45,297 nucleotides of DNA from Lentisphaerota bacterium (lineage in GTDB: Bacteria > Verrucomicrobiota > Kiritimatiellia > UBA8416 > VGWJ01), in assembly GCA_016873635.1 (NCBI GenBank), contig VGWJ01000018.1, forward strand, positions 1-45,297, read 5' to 3'. The stretch's first letter is position 1, and each line of letters opens with the position of its first letter. Of this stretch, positions 7,845 to 14,672 are shown piece after piece. The notes under the pieces are model-generated. The model was not told where the DNA came from, did no database searches, and worked only from the letters and a program-made list of their open reading frames with translations. The translations under genes were made by a program, and so were the position numbers.

Positions 7845-8975
7845 CTAACGCCCCGCCTCGATCATCGCCCGCAGGTTCTCCTCCGGCGTTTCGCGGCCGA
7901 CCTGGTCGCCGGTGCCGATGATCACGCGCGGGTTGCCGCGGAAGGCCTCGCGGATCTCGCGCACCTCGCGCCGCACGTCGTCCGGCGTCCCGCGGATAAG
8001 CGTCTCGACCGTGTGGACGTTGCCGTTCATGGTGGTACGGCCGGCGAGCAGACGCTCCACGGCCTTCAACCCCTCCAGTCCGACAATATCACCGCCCGGC
8101 GGCCGCTCGAACGGGCAGACGCAATCCACGCCGATCTCCGCAAAGTCCGCCACGGTCTCCAGGCACTTGCCATGGAAGTGAATATGCAGCAGCTTGCCGT
8201 GCCGGTGGATCTCCCCGGCGACGGCCCGGATCACCGGCTTGTCCCAGCGCCGCCACAGGTCCGGCCCGATCAGCGAGTTGCAGCTCCAGGAGCAGCCGAT
8301 GCAAAGGCTCTCCAGTGGGGTTTTATCGCAGATCGTGCGCGCCATCCGCACCAGGTATTCGGTGTAGCGCGCCTGCAACTCCACAAGCTTTGGCGCCATC
8401 TCTGGTTCGAGAAACGTGTAGATGCCCTGTTCCAACCCGCCTTGCATGGCGCCGGCCAGATAGTCGAAGAACGGCACCCCCAGCCACGCTTCGAGCAGGT
8501 AGCTCTCGCCCACTTCGTTCCAGGCCCGGATCAGGCCGGAAACGTCCATGGCCTCGGGTTCGCCGCCCAGGGCAGCCAGTTCCCAGGCAGGCAGGTCGCG
8601 CTTCAGGTCCTTGATGGGGCGCTCGACGCTCCAGCTCGGCTCCTCGCGGTGGTACCGCTGCGCGGAGGTCAGGTCGCCGTGCGGCGTGTGCGTGACCTGC
8701 CGGACCTCCAGCGTGTCGGCATCCACCCGGCGCTCGGACGACTCGCCGCTCACCCGGTCATTGGGCGGGCCGGCAAACGCCACGCCCCAGCCTTCGCAGT
8801 TGAAGTGCCGGAAGGCTTTCTTCAATGCCTGGTGGAACGGCACCCGCCGCTCGAATTCGATCATGTCCACGCCCAGCAGCCTGGCGGGATAGTAGTACCA
8901 GAGTTCCGGGGCGACCGGCAGTCGGTCGCTGGGCACTCCACGATAGGCGTTCAGCATGCGTTGTTTAGGGGTCAT
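7845..8975 (-). CDS. UroD/MtaA-fold protein (paralogue D)
   Basis: A 376-residue UroD-superfamily barrel starting MTPKQRMLNAYRGVPSDRLP, the typical N-terminus of MtaA-like family members. ATG 8975 overlaps the TGA of paralogue E by the ATGA arrangement, so the two should be translationally coupled. At the metal-site position it reads L-H-I-H266-F-H268-G, a histidine in place of the HxC cysteine, with a further histidine two residues upstream. The C-terminal block is IIGTGDQVGRETPEENLRAM, again without the third cysteine. The His-rich site could still bind a metal, but not the thiolate set of methylcobamide:CoM methyltransferases. Its reaction is not assignable. Coupling to E suggests a heteromeric complex or consecutive steps. 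Confidence 0.9.
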   Translation of the reverse strand: MTPKQRMLNAYRGVPSDRLPVAPELWYYYPARLLGVDMIEFERRVPFHQALKKAFRHFNCEGWGVAFAGPPNDRVSGESSERRVDADTLEVRQVTHTPHGDLTSAQRYHREEPSWSVERPIKDLKRDLPAWELAALGGEPEAMDVSGLIRAWNEVGESYLLEAWLGVPFFDYLAGAMQGGLEQGIYTFLEPEMAPKLVELQARYTEYLVRMARTICDKTPLESLCIGCSWSCNSLIGPDLWRRWDKPVIRAVAGEIHRHGKLLHIHFHGKCLETVADFAEIGVDCVCPFERPPGGDIVGLEGLKAVERLLAGRTTMNGNVHTVETLIRGTPDDVRREVREIREAFRGNPRVIIGTGDQVGRETPEENLRAMIEAGR

Positions 8976-10015
8976 AAGGTGGGTGGGAGGTGCGAGGTGG
9001 CATGTCCCACGGTCTCATAGACAGCCGCCACATTCTCGATGGGAGTGTCGCGGTCGAGCGACCAGACGCACAGGGTCGTGGCAGGCGCCGGCGCGGTCTG
9101 CGCCAGGGTTTGCTCAATATGGGCGCGCACGGCGGCGGGCGCCTGCTCGCGCATGAGAACCGGATCAATGAGCGGCGACAGCGGCACGCCCGGCAGCGTG
9201 CGGGCCGCGGCGGCCAGGTCTGTGCCCGGGCCAAGCTCGATGTGATCGAGCGGCGGCAGGCGGGCGAAGGCATCCAGCAAGTGGGACGAGGGACCGCAGG
9301 AGTGGTAGCCGACCGACTCGAAACCCGTCCCGATGGCGCGATTCACGGGTAATACCACGTTCGCGTACGTCTCGGCGGATAGCAGCGAGGCCGAGCAGTC
9401 GCCGAGCTGCAACCGGGTCGGCCGCGCGCCGATCGCCGCCGCGAGCCGGCCGAAGACCGCCTGGTAGATGGCCCAGACCTTTTCCATGATGGCCGAAGCC
9501 GCGGCAGGATCGCTCAACAGCTCGACGAACAGCGTTTCCCCGCGCAGTTGGTGCGCGGTTGTGTACGGGGTATGCACGTTCATCATGCCGGACTTCAGTC
9601 CGCACAAATCCGCCCGTTGCCCATAGAGCCCTTCGAGGACGCGGTATTGATCCAGCAAGGCATCGATCACGGGATGATGTGCCGCCGCCGCGACATCCAG
9701 CCGAATGATCTCCTCACAGGACAGGTCCTTCCAGGGAGTACCCCGACTTTCCAGCGTGCTGTCTTCCGGATAGCGCCACTCCGCGCCCTGGGTGCGCATG
9801 ATCAGGTCAACCGGCTGGATGAAGAGCGACGGCGCCGGTGAAGGATGAGGAGATCCGACCCCGTACCGGCCCAACGACTCGAACAGAAATCGTTCCTCGG
9901 CGCACTGCACTTCGGCGCGATACGCCGGATCGAAAAGGTACGCCTCGCCATAACGCAACCCGGCGTGCCGGCGGTAGAAGGCGGGCATGAAGTTGAGGCT
10001 GATGTGCGGGTTCAT
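8972..10015 (-). CDS. UroD/MtaA-fold protein (paralogue E)
   Basis: A 347-residue UroD-superfamily member, the most divergent of the six. It has an N-terminus without the MTxxxR...R start motif (MNPHISLNFMPAFYRRHAG), a central GLKSGMMNVHTPYTTAH, and a metal-site type motif H238-S-C240-G followed by LDHIELGPGTDL. The C-terminal third-cysteine block is not recognisable. ATG 10015 overlaps the stop of a 27-codon reading frame that has its own strong ribosome site, and it lacks a ribosome site itself, so it is probably read by coupling. Its TGA overlaps the ATG of paralogue D. The superfamily is clear from barrel periodicity and the HSCG motif; the substrate is unknown. Confidence 0.85.
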   Translation of the reverse strand: MNPHISLNFMPAFYRRHAGLRYGEAYLFDPAYRAEVQCAEERFLFESLGRYGVGSPHPSPAPSLFIQPVDLIMRTQGAEWRYPEDSTLESRGTPWKDLSCEEIIRLDVAAAAHHPVIDALLDQYRVLEGLYGQRADLCGLKSGMMNVHTPYTTAHQLRGETLFVELLSDPAAASAIMEKVWAIYQAVFGRLAAAIGARPTRLQLGDCSASLLSAETYANVVLPVNRAIGTGFESVGYHSCGPSSHLLDAFARLPPLDHIELGPGTDLAAAARTLPGVPLSPLIDPVLMREQAPAAVRAHIEQTLAQTAPAPATTLCVWSLDRDTPIENVAAVYETVGHATSHLPPTL

Positions 10016-10095
10016 AGCGTTCGGCTTACGATTACGGGCGACCCGTCTTCGCGCTCCGCGCTACGCCGTGGCACACGAGTACGGTTGACGATCAT
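10012..10095 (-). CDS. 27-residue leader reading frame coupled to UroD-fold E
   Basis: ATG 10095 follows GAGGAGAGGAA, one of the best ribosome sites in this part of the window. The frame encodes an Arg-rich peptide (MIVNRTRVPRRSAERED...) and its TGA overlaps ATG 10015 as ATGA. The next gene has no ribosome site of its own, so translation through this short frame would deliver ribosomes to it. The peptide sequence looks non-specific. The frame may matter only for coupling, or be the residue of a deleted gene start. Confidence 0.35.
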   Translation of the reverse strand: MIVNRTRVPRRSAEREDGSPVIVSRTL

Positions 10096-10121
10096 GGGGA
10101 GTTCCTCTCCTCATCGCACGC

Positions 10122-10146
10122 AATCGTCGGCCGTAATCGTCGGCCG
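10122..10146. repeat. Tandem 12-13 bp direct repeat
   Basis: AATCGTCGGCCG occurs at 10122-10133 and again at 10135-10146, separated by one base. It lies between the SGNH-hydrolase remnant and the leader frame of UroD-fold E, at a place where gene material appears to have been lost. Confidence 0.6.
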
Positions 10147-10164
10147 ATTCCCTGCCCTTTTCAT

Positions 10165-10330
10165 TCACTTGTTCTTCAAGACTCTTGCCGTTGTCTCGAC
10201 CATCCGTTGCGCCACGACCTTCAGCCCCGCGTAACTCCAATGATTCTGATCGGGCTCCATCCCGGCGCCGCTGGAGTCCACCACGAAGACGCCGGGTTCC
10301 TCCGCCGCGCTCTCCGCGGCTGGATATATC
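10165..10330 (-). pseudogene. C-terminal remnant of an SGNH/GDSL (sialate O-acetylesterase-like) hydrolase
   Basis: The minus-strand frame ending at TGA 10165-10167 reads EEPGVFVVDSSGAG, DQNHWSYAGLKVVAQRM and a helical end VETTARVLKNK. The D-x-x-H block with NHWSYAG is the C-terminal catalytic Asp/His motif of SGNH esterases of the sialate O-acetylesterase type. The GDS(L) serine motif and the other blocks are missing: upstream of about 10330 the frame loses family resemblance and runs into the end of UroD-fold F. Only about 50 of more than 250 residues remain, so the gene is dead. The original operon probably included a carbohydrate esterase. Confidence 0.7.
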
Positions 10331-10358
10331 CTTTTCGATTGGCGATACATGTTCTTTA

Positions 10359-11303
10359 TCAACGATTGCGACAAGGAAGTTCTCGACAAAACCCCCGGTA
10401 TACCTCGAGCATGTACTCATAATTCTCCAGCGGCATGCCGGGGAAAACGGTGTTGGAGGTGCCGAAGATATAGCCTCCGCCCGGCGACGCCTTCTCCAGA
10501 CAGTAGCGCGCGGATTTACGGATCGCCTCCCTGGGGCCGTCCTGCAGCAGGTTGCACTGCACGTTGCCCATCAGCGCCATCTTGCCGTGGCAGCGGCGCT
10601 TGACCTCCGCGATGTCCATCCCGGCCATGGGATCGACCGACTGGAAGCACGCCGCCCCTACCGACAGAAAGTCGTCCAGGATCGGCATGATGTTGCCGTC
10701 GGTGTGGACCAAAGGGATGACGCCGAGACTTCGAACATGCTGCACCTCGCGGCGCAGGTACGGCGTGATGAACTCGCTGAACTGCGCCGGGGAGATGAAA
10801 GGCCCCGCGTTGAACGCCACGTCATTGACGATGTGGATAAACTCCGCCCCCGCCTCGGCCAGCTCGTCGAACCTGGCCAACGCATGGCGCTCGCGCTGCC
10901 GGGCCACCTCATGCAGACGCTCCGGCTGCTCGGCCAGGTCCACGGCAAACTGTTCCCAGTCCTCCATCCCTTCGATTGACAGGATGGTGCCGCCGACGAT
11001 GCTGCCGACGAGGATATCGTCGCCGAAGGTGGCCCTGGCCGCCCGCACGCCGTCCGGATCGCTCCAGGGCCAGTACACGGCCAGGGCATCCCATTGGTAG
11101 CGCTCGACGATCTTTTCGTAGATCGTCATGCATTGGCCGATCATGCGATCCTTCTCGGCGGGCGAGCAGCCGTTCCAAGCCCGGCGGTCGGGAAACCGCA
11201 AGCCGAACGCCTCCTTTTCGAGCTCGAACATCACCTCGAAATGCGGCGGCCGGTCCGGCTCCTCGAACCGCAGCGTCTTCAACATCCGTTGTCTGCCCGT
11301 CAT
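10359..11303 (-). CDS. UroD/MtaA-fold protein (paralogue F)
   Basis: 314 residues from ATG 11303 (MTGRQRMLKTLRFEEPDRPP, the typical MtaA-like start; an upstream ATG at 11345 adds 14 unlikely residues). It is shorter than its paralogues (345-376). The metal-site position reads V-H200-T-D202-G, so the cysteine is replaced by aspartate. It is followed by FQSVDPMAGMDIAEVKRR and a C-terminal GTSNTVFPGMPLENYEYM lacking the third cysteine. No good ribosome site is visible. It is the first gene of the leftward island and is divergent from the toxin-antitoxin pair. The fold is sure and the reaction unknown. Confidence 0.88.
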   Translation of the reverse strand: MTGRQRMLKTLRFEEPDRPPHFEVMFELEKEAFGLRFPDRRAWNGCSPAEKDRMIGQCMTIYEKIVERYQWDALAVYWPWSDPDGVRAARATFGDDILVGSIVGGTILSIEGMEDWEQFAVDLAEQPERLHEVARQRERHALARFDELAEAGAEFIHIVNDVAFNAGPFISPAQFSEFITPYLRREVQHVRSLGVIPLVHTDGNIMPILDDFLSVGAACFQSVDPMAGMDIAEVKRRCHGKMALMGNVQCNLLQDGPREAIRKSARYCLEKASPGGGYIFGTSNTVFPGMPLENYEYMLEVYRGFCRELPCRNR

Positions 11304-11415
11304 ACTTGAGCACAATAGCGCATCCCGCGGTTTCCGGCCATGCACAAGAGTGGGAACAGCTGCTTTTGGACTTTTGGACTTGTATGGGGCCGCAATACCC
11401 CCTATTTTGCGAGCT

Positions 11416-11637
11416 ATGGATCATCGCCATTTGGTTCACCGGGGTTTCACTGCCGCGGCAATTGACGACATCATCGAGCGCGGGGGACGTTCGGATTGGG
11501 TCGAATTGCGTAACGCGGTGGTTTCCAATCCCAGCCTTGTGCCGACAATTCTGCGCGTTTGCGCCGCGCGCCAAAACGATCCATACGCGCAACGCCACCA
11601 TCTCTGGAGGCACTATGCCGGCCGACACGCTGCCTGA
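11416..11637 (+). CDS. 73-residue partner (putative antitoxin) of AbiEii-type toxin
   Basis: ATG 11416 opens a 73-residue frame beginning MDHRHLVHRGFTAAAIDDI and ending with YAQRHHLWRHYAGRHAA. It overlaps the start of the nucleotidyltransferase gene by 23 bases in another frame, a typical toxin-antitoxin arrangement. The conserved-looking AIDDIIERG and QRHHLWRHY blocks resemble small proteins I recall upstream of AbiEii-like nucleotidyltransferases; this is not a computed match. It is far shorter than the classical AbiEi antitoxin (about 200 residues with a winged helix). The ribosome site is weak (GCGAG). The antitoxin role is inferred from position and overlap. Confidence 0.65.
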   Translation: MDHRHLVHRGFTAAAIDDIIERGGRSDWVELRNAVVSNPSLVPTILRVCAARQNDPYAQRHHLWRHYAGRHAA

Positions 11638-12289
11638 ATGGGAGCGCCTCCTTTCCTCGGCCGCTCACCTCCAGAAGATCCTCCCTTCCGCGGTCATGGT
11701 GGGCGGCTCGGCGGCCGCACTTCACGTGGGACACCGGTTCTCGCGGGATGCCGACCATGTTTTGCCCGAGCTGACCCGACGGTTCGACGAGATCCTGGCC
11801 GAGCTTGAATCCGTAGCCGGATGGACGACGGCGCGTGTGCGGCGCCCCGTGCTGATCCTGGGCAGTCTCGACGGGATCGAAACCGGTGTTCGCCAACTTA
11901 TGAGGGCCCGCCCTCTCGACACGGTGAGGCTCCAGTGCGAGGGGCAGCCAGTGACCGTGCCGACGATGGCCGAGATCCTGAGGATCAAGGGCGTGTTGAT
12001 CCTCAAGCGCAACGCCACTCGCGATTACCTCGACTTTGTCGCGCTGGCGGATGCCATTGGGAATGCGGCCGTTGTCGAGGCGCTGCGGGACTTCGACGAA
12101 CTCTACCCCCAACCGAACGGCCAGTCAGCGCTGCAGCAGTTGCAGATTCAACTCGCCAAGCCACTGCCTTATGACCTGGAAGGCCCGAAACTCGACGAAT
12201 ACAAGGACCTGATTCCCAGATGGCGCGAGTGGTCAACTGTGGAGTCTGTTGCAGCTCAGCTCGCCGATCTCATCCTCGATCATCTCTGA
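11615..12289 (+). CDS. AbiEii/AbiGii-type nucleotidyltransferase (toxin)
   Basis: 224 residues. ATG 11615 follows TGGAGG. The MNT-fold active-site motif is intact: VGGSAAALHVGHRFSRDAD (GGS, then S-x-D-x-D). The second half carries the AbiEii-type block LRIKGVLILKRNATRDYLDF, where the lysine and the RDYLD residues bind nucleotide. Type IV AbiE toxins of this fold are known or proposed to transfer nucleotides to RNA or protein targets and to cause phage-abortive growth arrest. The gene is preceded and overlapped by a 73-residue partner, supporting a two-gene toxin-antitoxin unit. It stands alone between the UroD-fold island and the propeller operon, facing away from the first. Chromosomal housekeeping of a decayed defence locus is also possible, but no inactivating change is visible. 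Confidence 0.8.
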   Translation: MPADTLPEWERLLSSAAHLQKILPSAVMVGGSAAALHVGHRFSRDADHVLPELTRRFDEILAELESVAGWTTARVRRPVLILGSLDGIETGVRQLMRARPLDTVRLQCEGQPVTVPTMAEILRIKGVLILKRNATRDYLDFVALADAIGNAAVVEALRDFDELYPQPNGQSALQQLQIQLAKPLPYDLEGPKLDEYKDLIPRWREWSTVESVAAQLADLILDHL

Positions 12290-12363
12290 TATGCCGAGCC
12301 GCGCACGGCGGAATAGGTCTTATAGGGTCAACGGCGCGACCGCCGATTGCTGGGGTTCCTTTG

Positions 12364-12384
12364 CCGCGGGCTACTTGCCCGCGG
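12364..12384. terminator. GC hairpin at the convergent junction of toxin and propeller operon
   Basis: CCGCGGGC (12364-12371) and GCCCGCGG (12377-12384) form a perfect 8-bp stem with a 5-base loop, overlapping the stop codon of the leftward PQQ-propeller gene and 75 bases beyond the rightward toxin gene. There is no U-tract on either side, so if it ends transcription it does so weakly or with Rho. Confidence 0.25.
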
Positions 12385-14671
12385 GCAGCTCAATCCTGCC
12401 GGCGGGAATGACCGGGCGCACGGGCGCGTCGTTGTCGGGCGGCGGCGCGTCGAGCTGCACCAGCGCGGCCGTTTCGGAAGGCTCCGGGATCGGCATGCGG
12501 ACAAACGGCGACGGCGCCTGCCGCAATTCCACCGGCTTTGCCAGCGCGGAAGCGCGCAGGGGATCCGGGGACGGTTCACCGCCGGTTGCGCGCCGTTGGG
12601 GGAGGGGGCGCACTCCGGGAGGCGGCGCGCCGGCCGCAATGATGAGCCGCACGGGGGTCCCTTCCGGCGGCATCAATCCCTTGTCCGTGTCCAGATTCAA
12701 GAGCGCCCGCGTTTTCATGGACAGGGTTGACTGGACGACCGTTTCGCCGGTCACCGGGAACAGCGTGATCAAGGTGCCGCCGAGGTCGGCGGGATAGCCG
12801 TTCGGCGACGATCCTTCCGTCTCGCGGGTCCGTGCCGAGCCCGTGAAGTGCCACTTCAGCGGGAGAATTCCGCGACCCGTGCGCGCATCCAGCATCGTAT
12901 CCTCGATCGGAACCAGGCGCGGCCGGCCCGCGATGTCCGGCAGCTCCAGCAGCACGCGGACTTCCGGCCCCGAGGGCCGACCCTGAACGCCCATGGACGG
13001 GGCTCCGGGGTTGAGGCCGAGTTCCACGAGCGCCGCATGCAAGTCGCTCGGTTTGACCTCCGTCGCGACGACGGTCTCGTGGGCTTTCTGGCCGAGCGGG
13101 GCGGGGAAGCAGGCGACGACCTCAAGCGGGTAGATGTCCGCGAGCGTGGGCAGCTTGCGCGGCGCGACGCGGCAGGGAATGGTCACGGTCCGGTTCTGCG
13201 CGTCGATCGTCAGTAGCGCGGAAGGGCTCGGGGCCTGCTTGTCGGCGATGCACGCCACCATGCACGGCTCGCCGGCGTGCGAACCCTGGATGTTGCAGGT
13301 TGCCAGGTAAATCCGGCCGCGGTAGAGCACGGGCGAGCCGTAGACCATGCCGGGCAGTTGCGCGCCCGCGGCATTGGCCGCGTCGAAAATCCACTGTGTG
13401 CCGCCGTCGGCCAGCTTGAGGGCGTGCAGGACGCCGGCCAGGTCCGCCGCGTAGACGACCCCCGCGGCCACCGCCGGGCCCGCAAAGAACGGTTTCCCGG
13501 CGTCGTATATCCACTGCTCATCGCCCGAGTCGGCTTTCCACGCGCGAACCTTGCCGTCCGTGGCGGTGAAGACGGCCAGGCCGTCCTTCACGGCGATGGG
13601 CGAGAGAATGCCGCCGGGCACCGGTTTGCGCCAGGCAACGCGTCCGGAAGCCAGCTCGACGGCGACCACTTCGCCGGCGGCTTTCCTGATCAGGTCCGCG
13701 TCGAACCGGATGCTGCTGCACCCGACCAGCGCCAGTTGTCCGGCCACCGTGGCGCCCGCCCACGGGTTGACGGTCAGCGGCGTCTCCCAGGCGGTCCCGC
13801 CGTCATCCGCCCTCAGGCACAGCAGCGCGCGCTTGCCCGCTTTCTCCTCGTCAAGGAAAGCGGAGCCGGCCAGGACCGACTTGCCGGCGACCGTCACGGG
13901 CGCATCCACGTGCAGGCTTTCCTTGCCGGACTGCCAGATCAGTTTCGGGGCGGGCTTCGGCAGCGCGTCGTCGCCGGGCGCCGGGGAATAGTCCATCGCG
14001 CCCGCGCCTTTCAGGTCTTTCCATCGCTGCTCGATCACGGCCTGCGACGCGGCCAGGTCCATCTCCTGTCCTTCAAGGACAACGCGTTTCATGTCGAGGC
14101 AGAGCACGCCGGCGGCGCCGGCGCCGACGTAGACGCGCCCGTTCTCCACGGTGGGTGACGCCTCGATGTGCACGAGCTTGCCGGGCACCGGGTACTGCCA
14201 GACCGGCCGGCCCGTGTTTGCCATCAGGCAATAGAGCGCCGCGTCGTCCGTCTGGTGCATGCCGTCCCCGAAAATCAGAAGTCCTTCGCTGATAACGGGC
14301 GCACAGACCACCGGGCGCCTGAGGAACGGCCGGTTCTTCGACCAGAGCAGGCGCGGGAGGTTCTCCGGCGCCGCGAGGCATTGAAACAAGGGGCTGTTGA
14401 ACACGCCCAGCGCGGGGAAATAGACCGCGGTGCCCTCGGGCAACGGCGCGGCGATGTAGTTCCCCTGGGACTTGTGCGCCCAGAGGATGGCCGGCGTCTC
14501 GGGCCCCGCCTGGTCGTCCAGGCATCCCGTGCGCTGCGCCGAGCCGCGATACGTCGGCCAATCCGCCTGCGCCGTGGCGCAGGCCAGGAGGCCGGCCAGG
14601 GCAGCCATCCGCGCGCCGGCCGGCCTGACGCCCGGGCATGCGAGTCTCACTGAACACGCGCCTGTTTTCAT
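12371..14671 (-). CDS. Exported PQQ-type beta-propeller protein with YdjY-like domain
   Basis: 766 residues. A signal peptide (hydrophobic MAALAGLLACATAQA) leads into ADWPTYRGSAQRTG, the usual opening of PQQ-like propellers. Repeated WxxP/G-xxxAxPxV blades follow to about residue 480 (for example VWQYPVPGKLVHIEASPTV, VAWRKPVPGGILSPIAVKD, QWIYDAGKPFFAGPAVAAG). From about 485 comes a YdjY-like region (TIPCRVAPRKLPTLADIYP, then HETVVATEVKPSDLHAALVE), and the tail is Pro-rich. No haem or dehydrogenase active-site motif is seen, so a binding or scaffold role is likelier than redox. ATG 14671 lies one base after the stop of the FG-GAP gene, so it is the third gene of one operon. Confidence 0.85.
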   Translation of the reverse strand: MKTGACSVRLACPGVRPAGARMAALAGLLACATAQADWPTYRGSAQRTGCLDDQAGPETPAILWAHKSQGNYIAAPLPEGTAVYFPALGVFNSPLFQCLAAPENLPRLLWSKNRPFLRRPVVCAPVISEGLLIFGDGMHQTDDAALYCLMANTGRPVWQYPVPGKLVHIEASPTVENGRVYVGAGAAGVLCLDMKRVVLEGQEMDLAASQAVIEQRWKDLKGAGAMDYSPAPGDDALPKPAPKLIWQSGKESLHVDAPVTVAGKSVLAGSAFLDEEKAGKRALLCLRADDGGTAWETPLTVNPWAGATVAGQLALVGCSSIRFDADLIRKAAGEVVAVELASGRVAWRKPVPGGILSPIAVKDGLAVFTATDGKVRAWKADSGDEQWIYDAGKPFFAGPAVAAGVVYAADLAGVLHALKLADGGTQWIFDAANAAGAQLPGMVYGSPVLYRGRIYLATCNIQGSHAGEPCMVACIADKQAPSPSALLTIDAQNRTVTIPCRVAPRKLPTLADIYPLEVVACFPAPLGQKAHETVVATEVKPSDLHAALVELGLNPGAPSMGVQGRPSGPEVRVLLELPDIAGRPRLVPIEDTMLDARTGRGILPLKWHFTGSARTRETEGSSPNGYPADLGGTLITLFPVTGETVVQSTLSMKTRALLNLDTDKGLMPPEGTPVRLIIAAGAPPPGVRPLPQRRATGGEPSPDPLRASALAKPVELRQAPSPFVRMPIPEPSETAALVQLDAPPPDNDAPVRPVIPAGRIELPAGK

Positions 14672-14672
14672 G

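Noticed and set aside
2..11303. A corrinoid-dependent O-demethylase system
   Set aside because: UroD-fold proteins are abundant, but no corrinoid-binding protein, MtaB-type enzyme or RamA-type activase is present in the window.
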